From NCBI RefSeq assembly GCF_007830125.1, contig NZ_VLLG01000007.1, positions 1 through 64,000 of the forward strand: a DNA stretch of 64,000 nucleotides, given 5' to 3'. Made by a program: the position numbers and the translations under genes. Below are positions 56,773 through 64,000 of the stretch, piece by piece. The notes under the pieces were generated by a model. That model ran no database searches and had not been told where the DNA came from. It worked only from the letters and a program-made list of their open reading frames with translations. The first letter of the stretch is position 1; each line of letters starts with the position of its first letter. The stretch comes from Chitinophaga japonensis (lineage in GTDB: Bacteria; Bacteroidota; Bacteroidia; Chitinophagales; Chitinophagaceae).

Positions 56773-57183
56773 TTAGGGAAACGATCGGTTTTGATCGTTT
56801 CCTTTTTTTACTGCCATTTTTCCACCAAGCCACGCAGCAGGCAAAGTTAATACCATAAGTGAAACAGGATACCAACGTGGAGGAAGTTCCCACATAGCGA
56901 CAAGTCCCGCAACGGTCAAAACAAAACAGATTATTCCAAGAATAATGGCGTGCTTCATCGGCTTGCCTGGTGCAAGTCGCGCAGTCAAATAACAACCGGT
57001 TGTGTTGAAAATCGTTCTATAGGCTACAATTATTGCAATTAACCAAACAGGGTTTTCGTCAAACGGTTCGGTTTTCATAACTCCCGTTTTTTCCAAAATG
57101 CTGTCTGTTGCCATTGATAAAATTACCAATGCTGCAAATCCTGCAATAACAGCCCCGGTACTTTTTAATGTTTCCTTTTTCAT
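56773..57183 (-). CDS. Four-TM membrane protein of the ArsR operon
   Basis: A 136-residue integral membrane protein with about four TM helices (10-28, 46-66, 76-97 and 104-122) and a basic C-terminal tail. The family is not known to me. Its ATG overlaps the stop of the SRPBCC gene (ATGA, 57180-57183), so it is translationally coupled as the third gene of a regulator-SRPBCC-membrane protein operon. The last codons are encoded within the hairpin at 56777-56802, an unusual 3' end. Confidence 0.85.
   Translation of the reverse strand: MKKETLKSTGAVIAGFAALVILSMATDSILEKTGVMKTEPFDENPVWLIAIIVAYRTIFNTTGCYLTARLAPGKPMKHAIILGIICFVLTVAGLVAMWELPPRWYPVSLMVLTLPAAWLGGKMAVKKGNDQNRSFP
56777..56808 (+). terminator. 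Plus-strand terminator overlapping the 3' end of a minus-strand gene
   Basis: Arms GGAAACGATC (56777-56786) and GATCGTTTCC (56793-56802) with a 6-nt loop are followed by seven T on the plus strand. It can end plus-strand transcripts from the NTF2-like gene, yet it is also the last coding part of the membrane protein gene. Confidence 0.7.
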
Positions 57184-57704
57184 TTTTTTAAAGTCGATAA
57201 TAAATTATCTAAATTTTCAAGTGACACCGTAAATCCTTCTTTGAAGCCCATTTCCATTACCATCTCAAGCTCTTCAAGGCTGTTGTGTGTTGAAGTAATG
57301 ACAACAAGCGTTTTCCCGTCAGTTTCCTGGCTAAACACATTTTCAAACCTACCTTTTGGAAGTTCTGGACTTGCATAGCCATTCTCATCGCAAAAAACAT
57401 CTGTGCCTGAAAAACTTTTGTGCAACACAATTTTTTCAAAATCCTGTCTTCCCCAATGTACTTGATTAGCTTCACTACTGCCTTCTTCGGGAACAATCAT
57501 ACAATACAACCAATATCCGCCTTCACGAAAATCCATTGATTTAGTTTCTGCACGGCAAGGGGCAGGCGCCCACCATTGGTCTAACAATTCTGCTGTTGTC
57601 CACGCTTTCCACACTAATTCAAGGTCTGCGGCAAATTCACGTTTTACTACAATCGTGTTGTTTTCTTTATTTACAACAAAGTCAAATAATAATTTACCGT
57701 TCAT
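57180..57704 (-). CDS. SRPBCC/AHSA1-domain protein
   Basis: A 174-residue START-like protein of the AHSA1 (activator of Hsp90 ATPase homologue 1-like) group. IVVKREFAADLELVWKAWTTAELLDQWWAP is the typical start, FREGGYWLYCM the central strands, and LEELEMVMEMGFKEGFTVSLENLDNLL the closing helix. Such proteins form a hydrophobic cavity for an unknown ligand and are very often paired with an ArsR regulator, as here. It overlaps the ArsR gene (ATGA at 57701-57704) and the downstream membrane protein gene by four nucleotides each. Confidence 0.9.
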   Translation of the reverse strand: MNGKLLFDFVVNKENNTIVVKREFAADLELVWKAWTTAELLDQWWAPAPCRAETKSMDFREGGYWLYCMIVPEEGSSEANQVHWGRQDFEKIVLHKSFSGTDVFCDENGYASPELPKGRFENVFSQETDGKTLVVITSTHNSLEELEMVMEMGFKEGFTVSLENLDNLLSTLKK

Positions 57705-58027
57705 TTTTTCTTGTTTTTAATTGTTAATAATACATTGTCAAGTTGGTCAAAACGGCCTTCCCAAATTTTTCGGAATTGGCTAAGCCATTTGTCAATTTCT
57801 TTCATTTTGTTTACTTCAAGTTGGTAGTAGATTTCCCTGCCTTGTTGTTTTTGCGTTACCAATTCGCACGCTGTCAAAATTTGTAAATGCTTTGAAACCG
57901 CTTGCCGGGTTGAGTCAAAATGCTCGGCAATGGCGTTCGGTGTCATTGCTTGTAAGGCAATAAGCGCAATAATTGCCCGTCTTGTCGGGTCGGCTATGGC
58001 TTGAAAAATATCTCGTCTTGCTTCCAT
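57701..58027 (-). CDS. ArsR-family winged-helix repressor
   Basis: A regulator of about 108 residues starting at MEARRDIFQAIADPTRRAII. An upstream ATG at 58060 would add 11 residues (MHVHSQLNSCT) encoded by the operator itself, so the start at 58027 is chosen. The winged helix is clear (ALQAMTPNAIAEHFDSTRQAVSKHLQILTACELVTQKQQGREIYYQL). It lacks the metal-binding Cys motif of classical ArsR and belongs to the SdpR/YgaV-like group that sits with SRPBCC genes. Two copies of a GCAA-N8-TTGC palindrome immediately upstream suggest autorepression. Confidence 0.9.
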   Translation of the reverse strand: MEARRDIFQAIADPTRRAIIALIALQAMTPNAIAEHFDSTRQAVSKHLQILTACELVTQKQQGREIYYQLEVNKMKEIDKWLSQFRKIWEGRFDQLDNVLLTIKNKKK

Positions 58028-58030
58028 TGT

Positions 58031-58072
58031 GCAACTATTTAATTGCGAATGTACGTGCAATTATCTGGTTGC
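58031..58072 (-). promoter_or_regulatory. Double operator of the ArsR operon
   Basis: Two 16-bp palindromes, GCAACTATTTAATTGC (58031-58046) and GCAATTATCTGGTTGC (58057-58072), share GCAA-N8-TTGC with centres 26 bp apart. The near one ends 3 nt before the ArsR ATG. This is the arrangement expected for an autorepressor that blocks promoter and ribosome access. Confidence 0.65.
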
Positions 58073-58330
58073 GCAAGCTTTTTTTAAAAAAAAAATTTTT
58101 CCGGTCTCCAGGGATGGTCCAAAACTGACCCCGGCAGCGTATCAATTCTGACCAACAGGTGGCTCATACCCGGTACCGGTGCGGGGTCGGTTTAACTACA
58201 TGACGTTTTTAGTTTTACACCATATTAAGGTAAGCCCTACACAGGCTCCCCGGTAAGGCATTACTTACTCCTTATTTTTTAACTTTAACGCGCAGCACCC
58301 CGGTGCATCATAGTTCAAAAACACCAGTGT
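58073..58330. other. Intergenic region with possible insertion-sequence end remnant
   Basis: A run of T then A (58080-58100) is followed by an imperfect inverted repeat: AAACTGACCCCG (58122-58133) against CGGGGTCGGTTT (58182-58193), with a palindrome CCGGTACCGG (58170-58179) between. The wording (GGTCCAAAACTGACC, GGTGGCTCA) recalls IS21-family ends in Bacteroidota. No transposase is present. Confidence 0.3.
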
Positions 58331-58918
58331 ATGAGTGAACATCATGAAATATTAAAGCAACACCTGATAAACTTTGCAGCACTTACGCCCAAAGACATCT
58401 CAGATAGCTGGGCCTACTGGAAAACCCGTAAAATAAAGAAAGGCGACTTTTTCAATATGCAGAATGTGGTCTGTAACGACCTGGGACTGGTGGTGAAAGG
58501 AATATTCCGGATCTATTATAATGATCCTGTGACCGACGAAGAAAAGAATATTTTCTTCTTTTCCGAAAACCAGTTCATTGTATCGTTCAGGAGCTTCATT
58601 ACCCGTTATCCCTGTGTATACTTTGTAGAAGCGCTGGAAGACTCCGAAATAATATATATCACCTACCGTGATTTAAGCAGTTTATACGACACGCATCTCA
58701 ACTGGAGCAAATTCGGGCGGCTGCTGGCCGAATTATTTTTTAACTATTCCCAGGCCCGGGCGGAAGAATTCCTATTCTACTCGCATGAAGAGCGTTATAT
58801 TAAATTGCTGGAAGAACATCCTAATATTGTGAACCGTATCCAGGCCTACCATATATCCTCTTACCTGGGTATCACCAATCCTTCGCTAAGCCGCATCCGT
58901 AAGAGAATTAACCGGTGA
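58331..58918 (+). CDS. Crp/Fnr-family transcription regulator
   Basis: A 195-residue regulator with an N-terminal cyclic-nucleotide-binding-like beta roll (KIKKGDFFNMQ, GLVVKGIFRIYY, FFFSENQFIVSFRSF) and a C-terminal helix-turn-helix (YHISSYLGITNPSLSRIRKRI). The phosphate-binding cassette of true cAMP receptors is not evident, so the ligand is unknown. Such proteins are common in Bacteroidota and often control one neighbouring membrane or oxidoreductase gene; the membrane protein gene 128 nt downstream on the same strand is a candidate. Confidence 0.92.
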   Translation: MSEHHEILKQHLINFAALTPKDISDSWAYWKTRKIKKGDFFNMQNVVCNDLGLVVKGIFRIYYNDPVTDEEKNIFFFSENQFIVSFRSFITRYPCVYFVEALEDSEIIYITYRDLSSLYDTHLNWSKFGRLLAELFFNYSQARAEEFLFYSHEERYIKLLEEHPNIVNRIQAYHISSYLGITNPSLSRIRKRINR

Positions 58919-59046
58919 TCCCTCATCAGCATTTAACGGATCATCCGTTTTGTTTTACCGGGCAAGTGTAAAAAAAGTTATTTCAAATTAACTTAAGTGA
59001 ATGCGTCCCATTTTTTTTCTCCAAAAATTTGCAGAAAAAATAGCAT

Positions 59047-59559
59047 ATGGGACTATCGAATTTGGGCATTTTTCATACCATCATTGGTATCATTGCCATT
59101 GCAGCAGGATTAATATCTTTTGTAAAGCATGCCAGGATCAATCTTGCGCAAACATCCGGGAAGGTATATTTTTACGGGACAATCATAGCTTCATTAACAG
59201 TTTGGGGGCTTTCAAAGCATGGAGGTTTTAACGCAGGGCATCTTTTTTCGCTATTGATTTTAATCCTGGTTATCATTGCCTTTTCCCTTTATTACAAAAT
59301 GGGCCAACATAAGAAAGCCCGGTATTTCGAAAACTTTCTCCTGTCTTTCAGTTTTTTCCTGTCTATGGTTCCTACCGTTAACGAGACGCTGACCCGTGTT
59401 CCGGTCGGGAACCCTTTGGCTAAAAGCAGCAGCGACCCGGTAATAGGAAAAACCCTGTTGATAATTTTCATCCTGTTTCTTGCAGGTTCGGTTTATCAGT
59501 TTATTCTGCAAAAAAGAAGTAATAAAAAATCACCAGGAGACAACGCGCTTGTCAAATAA
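59047..59559 (+). CDS. Five-TM membrane protein of unknown function
   Basis: A 170-residue integral membrane protein with about five TM helices: GIFHTIIGIIAIAAGLISF, FYGTIIASLTVWGL, LFSLLILILVIIAFSLYY, FLLSFSFFLSMVP and TLLIIFILFLAGSVYQFIL. It has a lysine-rich C-terminal tail. The family is not recognised. It follows the Crp-type gene and probably answers to it. Confidence 0.82.
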   Translation: MGLSNLGIFHTIIGIIAIAAGLISFVKHARINLAQTSGKVYFYGTIIASLTVWGLSKHGGFNAGHLFSLLILILVIIAFSLYYKMGQHKKARYFENFLLSFSFFLSMVPTVNETLTRVPVGNPLAKSSSDPVIGKTLLIIFILFLAGSVYQFILQKRSNKKSPGDNALVK

Positions 59560-59616
59560 AACACCTGTAGTGCTGCTCTCCACGGGTGAAGGAAAGCAGT
59601 GAACAATTTCTTAGAC

Positions 59617-59678
59617 CCCCGGAAGCAACATTCTGACCCGCTTTCCGGGGTAGTCCCGGTTCTGGGGAGCCGGGACTA
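59617..59678. other. Two adjacent hairpins at the end of the XRE gene
   Basis: CCCCGGAA (59617-59624) pairs with TTCCGGGG (59643-59650), and TAGTCCCGG (59651-59659) pairs with CCGGGACTA (59670-59678). The second hairpin includes the XRE stop codon. No strong T-run follows on either strand, so these may stabilise converging mRNA ends rather than terminate. Confidence 0.5.
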
Positions 59679-59879
59679 TGGTCTGTACTCCAGTATATCA
59701 CCTGGCTGGCAGTCCAGCGCTTTACAGATCGCTTCCAATGTGCTGAATCGTACCGCCTTTGCTTTTCCTGTTTTTAGAATGGACAGGTTGGAGAGCGTGA
59801 TGTCTACCTTTTCAGAAAGCTCGTTCAATGACATTTTCCGTTTTGCCATCATGACATCCAGGTTCACAATTATCGGCAT
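59676..59879 (-). CDS. XRE-family helix-turn-helix regulator
   Basis: A 67-residue Cro/CI-type DNA-binding protein of the short HTH_26 kind: MAKRKMSLNELSEKVDITLSNLSILKTGKAKAVRFSTLEAICKALDCQPGDIL covers the five helices. These single-domain regulators are typically encoded behind a DUF2975 gene, as here (3-nt gap), and the pair responds to envelope or stress signals that are not well defined. The inverted repeat upstream of the pair (60463-60493) is the likely binding site. Confidence 0.93.
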   Translation of the reverse strand: MPIIVNLDVMMAKRKMSLNELSEKVDITLSNLSILKTGKAKAVRFSTLEAICKALDCQPGDILEYRP

Positions 59880-59882
59880 TGC

Positions 59883-60425
59883 TTATATGGTTAATTCGTT
59901 TTCGGTTTGCAGTTCAATCCCCCTTTTAAAGATCTGCGCGATCACCAGCAGCGTAATGCCCATAAACAACCAGACATCCGCCCCTCCCAGCCGTAATTGC
60001 TGCGCATCGGGCATCTGCACCCCTTGCTTCACCAGCCATGCGGCATATTTAATCCCCCAGCATGAGAACAGGCCCGTTCCTACAGCCAGGTAGGATATGC
60101 CGGATATAAAACGCCCCGTTGCTTTATTGAAAGGCTGCGCCAGATCCAGCTTTTTATCCTCCAGGATCTTTACGATCAGGTAAAACATGCAGGCTTTCAA
60201 TACCGTTACAATCCACATCAGCAGTAACATCACCGCAAAATGCCCGGGGTCGTATGCATAAAGACCCGACAAGTTGAAATAGCTGGCATTGACGGGGTTG
60301 ATCACCAATGTAAAGAAGGCATTGAAGACAAAGCTGCCCGCCTCAATACACACACCTATAAATATGATCCAGGAGAGGACATACAATATTTTAAGCATTT
60401 GCCTGGCGCTGATCTTGATTTCCAT
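59883..60425 (-). CDS. DUF2975 membrane protein
   Basis: A 180-residue four-TM protein matching the DUF2975 plan: ILYVLSWIIFIGVCIEAGSFVFN, HFAVMLLLMWIVTVLKACMFYLIVKIL, SGISYLAVGTGLFSCWGIKYAAWL and VWLFMGITLLVIAQIFKRGIELQTENELTI, the last ending in the conserved Glu-rich tail. It is cotranscribed with the XRE regulator 3 nt downstream and probably controls it by membrane tethering; this is inference from the common pairing. Confidence 0.9.
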   Translation of the reverse strand: MEIKISARQMLKILYVLSWIIFIGVCIEAGSFVFNAFFTLVINPVNASYFNLSGLYAYDPGHFAVMLLLMWIVTVLKACMFYLIVKILEDKKLDLAQPFNKATGRFISGISYLAVGTGLFSCWGIKYAAWLVKQGVQMPDAQQLRLGGADVWLFMGITLLVIAQIFKRGIELQTENELTI

Positions 60426-60462
60426 AAAGGTTTGTTTTAAAAGTAAACAACGCGAAATTAGG

Positions 60463-60493
60463 AAAATATTTATTGTAAAACAATAAATATTTT
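60463..60493 (-). promoter_or_regulatory. Perfect 31-bp inverted repeat, likely operator of DUF2975-XRE
   Basis: AAAATATTTATTGT (60463-60476) and ACAATAAATATTTT (60480-60493) are exact complements around AAA. The repeat starts 37 bp upstream of the DUF2975 ATG, in the promoter position. A palindrome of this kind fits binding by a dimeric XRE protein. Confidence 0.6.
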
Positions 60494-60554
60494 ACGAAAA
60501 AGAATTCTTTATCCCGGGATAACGACATTATACGGCAAATGCCCAAAAAAATGC

Positions 60555-60562
60555 TATCTTCA
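60555..60562 (+). promoter_or_regulatory. Possible -7 box of the decarboxylase gene
   Basis: TATCTTCA differs from TAnnTTTG at two positions and would give a leader of about 135 nt. No -33 element is seen. Weak. Confidence 0.25.
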
Positions 60563-60704
60563 CTTAGATAGACAGAAGCCCCGGGATTTGTCCACATGAA
60601 ACCGAAGAATGCACCACTACCATACATCCTATGGAAATAATACTTTTCCCCCATCATAAAATGGTCACTCCCCTGTATTCCCTCAATCACATAAACCAAT
60701 ACAC

Positions 60705-62423
60705 ATGCAAAAGCAAGCCTTTACCGTTGCAGATTATTTGCTTACACGGCTAAAACAGCTCAATGTCACGGAGGTTTTCCAGATCCCCGGCGATTACGTA
60801 AAAAACTTTACCCAGGCCCTTGAATATTTCGATGGCATTACAACCATTGGCTGTATTAATGAGCTGGACGCCGGCTATGCAGCCGATGCCTACGGGCGCA
60901 CCAGGGGCTTGGCAGCGGTGTCCCTGCAATATGGGGTCAGCACCTTCAGCGCCCTTAATGCGATTGCCGGCGCCTACGTAGAGCGCAGCCCTGTAGTGGT
61001 GATCAGCGCCACACCGGGTGCTGACGACCGCCGGATCACCAAGATGTACGATGTGCTGTACCATCACTCCACCGGCAACCTCCGTTGCGACCAGGAAGTA
61101 TTTGCGCATGTAACGGTAGCAACGGAAACACTCAGCACCTCCGCCGGCGCGGCAGAGAAGATTGACAACCTGCTCATTGCCGCCATTACCCATAAAAGGC
61201 CGGTGTACATTGAGTGCTACGAAGAGGTATGGGGCGAACCCTGCCTGCCGCCACCCGACAAGGTGCTAAAGCCGCTGAAGCGCAGCAGCGATCCGCTGGC
61301 CCTGGAGAATGCAGTGAACCAGGCCTGGTCACAGATTACGGCTGCAAAGCACCCGCTGATCTTTGCAGGGGTGGAAGTGCTCCGCCATGGCTTATCCGGC
61401 CTGCTGCAGGACATCATTGACGCGAGCGGCTTTCTCTACACCACCACCTCGCTGGGTAAAACCGTGCTGGACGAAGGAGGCGACAAATTCATCGGTACCT
61501 ACTCCGACGCCGCTTCCATCGACAGCGTACGCAACCTGGTAGAAAAGTCAGATTGTATCCTTACCCTGGGCGCCATCATTACCGACGATTACATATGGTT
61601 CGTCGAAAACAAATATGCGGATATGGTGCTGGCCACTACGGAACAGATACGGGCAGGCTACTTTATCTACCAGGAGGTGACGATGGAGGACTTTATGGAT
61701 GCCCTGCTGATACGTTTCAAAAAAATGAACACTTACCCACTGGAGGTAACGGCGCCTCCCCAACCCAGGTACCCGGAGCCCTGGCTGTCTAACTCGGACC
61801 CCTGGTGGGATGCCAGCCCCCAAACCATTACCTACAACCGTTTCTTCCAGCACTCCATGCAGTTCCTGCAACAGCAAAACCTGCTGGACCAGATCGTTAT
61901 GACCTTTGGCATAAGCTCCGCCATGTACGTAGCCACCAATGCCTATGGCCTATCCCAAAACAGCTTCCTCGCCTCCGCCGCCTGGCAGATCATCGGTTAC
62001 GAGACCGGCGCGGCTTCCGGCGCGCAGTTAGGCAGCGGCAAACGCGCCTGGACAGTAGCCGGCGACGGCGGCTTCATGATGCTATGCCAGTCGCTTTCCA
62101 CCCTCGCCAGGAATAAACTGAACGCCGTGATCTTTGTGATGAGCAACACTGTTTACGCCATTGAGCAGGTATATGTGAATATCACCTCTTTTGAGCCAGG
62201 CCCGGAGCATACCTTCAATGCCTTTGATATTCTCCCGAAATGGGATTACCTGGCCCTTGCCCAGGCCTATGGCGCGGCCGGTTTCCGTGTGACCACCATT
62301 GACGAGCTGAACGCCGCATTGCCGCAAATAATAGCCCTCACCAATCAACCCGCATTGGTGGAAGTGGTGATCCCTGAAAAAGACCTTCCCCGCCAGATGT
62401 ACCGCCTTGGAACAGAAAGCTAA
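60705..62423 (+). CDS. TPP-dependent 2-oxo acid decarboxylase (pyruvate/indolepyruvate decarboxylase family)
   Basis: A 572-residue thiamine diphosphate enzyme. The N-terminal PYR domain has EVFQIPGDYVKNF and the catalytic Glu53 in NELDAGYAADAYGR; VLYHHSTGN provides the paired histidines of the decarboxylase active site. A central Rossmann-like domain follows, then the PP domain with the TPP/Mg motif GDGGFMML (from 453) ending at MSN. These features separate decarboxylases from acetolactate synthases. Pyruvate, phenylpyruvate, indolepyruvate or branched-chain 2-oxo acids are all possible substrates, giving an aldehyde and CO2. The amine oxidase gene 41 nt downstream could supply the 2-oxo acid. 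Confidence 0.92.
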   Translation: MQKQAFTVADYLLTRLKQLNVTEVFQIPGDYVKNFTQALEYFDGITTIGCINELDAGYAADAYGRTRGLAAVSLQYGVSTFSALNAIAGAYVERSPVVVISATPGADDRRITKMYDVLYHHSTGNLRCDQEVFAHVTVATETLSTSAGAAEKIDNLLIAAITHKRPVYIECYEEVWGEPCLPPPDKVLKPLKRSSDPLALENAVNQAWSQITAAKHPLIFAGVEVLRHGLSGLLQDIIDASGFLYTTTSLGKTVLDEGGDKFIGTYSDAASIDSVRNLVEKSDCILTLGAIITDDYIWFVENKYADMVLATTEQIRAGYFIYQEVTMEDFMDALLIRFKKMNTYPLEVTAPPQPRYPEPWLSNSDPWWDASPQTITYNRFFQHSMQFLQQQNLLDQIVMTFGISSAMYVATNAYGLSQNSFLASAAWQIIGYETGAASGAQLGSGKRAWTVAGDGGFMMLCQSLSTLARNKLNAVIFVMSNTVYAIEQVYVNITSFEPGPEHTFNAFDILPKWDYLALAQAYGAAGFRVTTIDELNAALPQIIALTNQPALVEVVIPEKDLPRQMYRLGTES

Positions 62424-62464
62424 ACCACTTTTATTCAAACACATACCCTCAAATCACTATTCTA

Positions 62465-64000
62465 ATGGAAAAGAAGTATTCTATTTTCGGAGCCGGCGCT
62501 GCAGGGCTTTATACTGCATGGCGTTTACTGGACAGCCTGAACAACACAGAACAAACTACAGGCAGGCAGCTCATGCAGGGCGATACCCTGGAGTTGTATG
62601 ACTGGGGCAAGTATGATTTCTCGAAAGCGTACCCGGGCACCCGCGCTGCCGGCGCCCGCGTCTGCACCTGGCATTACCAGAACGACACCTCAAAATCCTA
62701 CCTCGAACTGGGTGGCATGCGCTATTCCTATTGGGATGGCTCGCCCAATGGCGGCGGTCACCGCCTGGTAACCACGGTCATTGACAAACTGGACCTTAAA
62801 AGATACTCCGTTCCCTTCAATGAATCCACCAATCCCCTGTTCTACCTGCGCACAAAGAATATGTACCTGAACGAGATATCATCCTCCAACCCGGCACCTT
62901 ACAATGTAAAGAACTTCGGCGCGGCGGCCTCGCCGGATACAGGCTTTAACATCGTGGAGAGCCTGTCGGTAACAGCCGATTCCGGCCCCCAGACGAGGCT
63001 CCAGTGGTGCGACTTCTACCGGCACGGCAAGATCAAAGTGGAATTGCCGGAGTCCTCCGTTTTCAAAAAAGGAGATCATCTCAAGGATATCGGTTATTGG
63101 AACCTGATGTTTGACCAACTGGGCTCGGAAGGATATAAATACACTGCCGACGGCAACGGCTACACTTCCAATGTCATTAACTGGAACTCGGCGGTTGCTT
63201 TCCAGGCCAATAACGAATTTACGCCCGGCACAGAATACCGCACGCTTACCCATGGGTATTCCTGCATGTTCAACGCCCTTTTTGACGCCATTGTAGCGCT
63301 GGCAGAAGAAAAAGGAATCGTATTCAAATACTACCCGGATACGCGCCTGCATTCCATCCTGGTGATCGACAAAGTGATCCGCTACACCATTGCCACCCGC
63401 GAAAATCCCGACAAGGAATCCGGCGCCGGTACAACAGCCGCTGCCTGGCTGGCCATGCCCCGTCATTCCTTAGAGCTGGTAGCGCAGGCCACCCGGTATA
63501 AGACCCACGATGGACTGGATGTGCTGAATCACCGGAAAGTGCAGCTCTACCTGGAGTCAGCCGTGCTGCAGCCCTCCTATAAAGTGGGGATGTTCTTTGA
63601 CCGGCCCTGGTGGGCGGACAATGCGGAAAACCCGCCTACCTACCCGGCACAGATCAACAGTTACGAAGTGACCAGCGATGTGCTGGAACAATTGCAGCAA
63701 AAGGGTTTCCCCGCCGGCTACATTACAGCTATCAGCAATGATCCCCATATCCTGGAAACGCCCTACGCGAAGACTGCTGACTTTATCAGGGCCGTTGAAA
63801 CCTGCATACAAGCGCGCCTGACCGTAGTACAGGAGGAACAGTTGCTGATAGCAGCCGAGCGTAACACCATCGGCCCAAGCGTAACAGATATGCCCATCCG
63901 CCAGGTGGTGTATTTCGGGAACAATGCGCTGGATCAAAGCGGCCAACCGGTATACGGCCTGCTGGCCAGCTATGACGATGAACAATTCACTACCTTCTGG
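62465..64000 (+). CDS. FAD-dependent amine oxidase, partial (L-amino acid oxidase-like)
   Basis: The gene runs off the right edge; 512 residues are visible. The dinucleotide-binding motif GAGAAG is at 9-14, with the acidic strand end LELYDWG near 43, and LGGMRYSYW at 82-90 matches the conserved GG-x-R of flavin amine oxidases. No signal peptide is seen, so it is cytoplasmic. Homologous enzymes oxidise L-amino acids (or make imines, as RebO and VioA do with tryptophan), releasing ammonia and peroxide. The 41-nt gap after the decarboxylase gene implies one transcript. The C-terminal FAD-binding segment lies outside the window, so the specificity is open. Confidence 0.85.
   Translation, partial: MEKKYSIFGAGAAGLYTAWRLLDSLNNTEQTTGRQLMQGDTLELYDWGKYDFSKAYPGTRAAGARVCTWHYQNDTSKSYLELGGMRYSYWDGSPNGGGHRLVTTVIDKLDLKRYSVPFNESTNPLFYLRTKNMYLNEISSSNPAPYNVKNFGAAASPDTGFNIVESLSVTADSGPQTRLQWCDFYRHGKIKVELPESSVFKKGDHLKDIGYWNLMFDQLGSEGYKYTADGNGYTSNVINWNSAVAFQANNEFTPGTEYRTLTHGYSCMFNALFDAIVALAEEKGIVFKYYPDTRLHSILVIDKVIRYTIATRENPDKESGAGTTAAAWLAMPRHSLELVAQATRYKTHDGLDVLNHRKVQLYLESAVLQPSYKVGMFFDRPWWADNAENPPTYPAQINSYEVTSDVLEQLQQKGFPAGYITAISNDPHILETPYAKTADFIRAVETCIQARLTVVQEEQLLIAAERNTIGPSVTDMPIRQVVYFGNNALDQSGQPVYGLLASYDDEQFTTFW

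Overview
The window comes from a Bacteroidota genome, most likely Chitinophagaceae and probably Chitinophaga or a close relative. The evidence is the SusC/SusD pairs, the hybrid two-component regulators, a UpxY-type antiterminator, and promoters of the Bacteroidota form TTTG-N19-TAnnTTTG upstream of two tRNA genes and one small gene. The genus call is inference.

1-20.9 kb (minus strand) is one long, tightly spaced biosynthetic operon read from about 20.2 kb towards position 1, where it leaves the window. In order it encodes a NusG-like UpxY antiterminator, a GT1 glycosyltransferase, a GT8-like protein with an IDTD motif, a GT2-methyltransferase fusion, a two-module NRPS (C-A-T-C-A-T), a penicillin-acylase-family hydrolase, a small membrane protein, a CmlA-type diiron beta-hydroxylase and a second NRPS (TubC-like docking domain-C-A-T-C-A..., cut by the window edge). 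I read it as a cluster for a beta-hydroxylated peptide, probably N-acylated and matured by deacylation outside the cytoplasm. Glycosylation is likely, given three transferase-like genes. The product is unknown.

20.9-34.1 kb (plus strand) is polysaccharide utilization locus 1: a hybrid two-component sensor/regulator, a 34-residue single-TM ORF, a GH31 enzyme with a PA14 insert (alpha-xylosidase type), SusC, SusD and a surface lipoprotein. 34.2-48.3 kb (minus strand) is locus 2, running towards locus 1: GH31, a 42-residue membrane ORF, GH2, SusC, SusD, a GH43/GH117-like beta-propeller protein and GH106. Its own hybrid regulator is divergent (48.5-52.8 kb, plus). The loci end at a shared bidirectional terminator near 34.2 kb. 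SusC/D import oligosaccharides, the glycosidases trim side chains, and each regulator is expected to sense a released sugar and switch on its own locus.

52.8-64 kb is mixed housekeeping and accessory DNA: tRNA-Gly(GCC), a small membrane protein, a GT2 glycosyltransferase, an orphan sensor histidine kinase and tRNA-Leu(GAG). An AT-richer stretch follows, with an NTF2-like secreted protein and an ArsR/SRPBCC/membrane-protein operon behind a doubled operator. Next come a Crp-family regulator with a membrane protein, a DUF2975/XRE pair behind a perfect 31-bp inverted repeat, and a TPP-dependent 2-oxo acid decarboxylase followed by an FAD amine oxidase (cut by the window end). That last pair could convert an amino acid to an aldehyde via its 2-oxo acid.

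No CRISPR array, rRNA, complete insertion sequence, prophage or integrase was seen.
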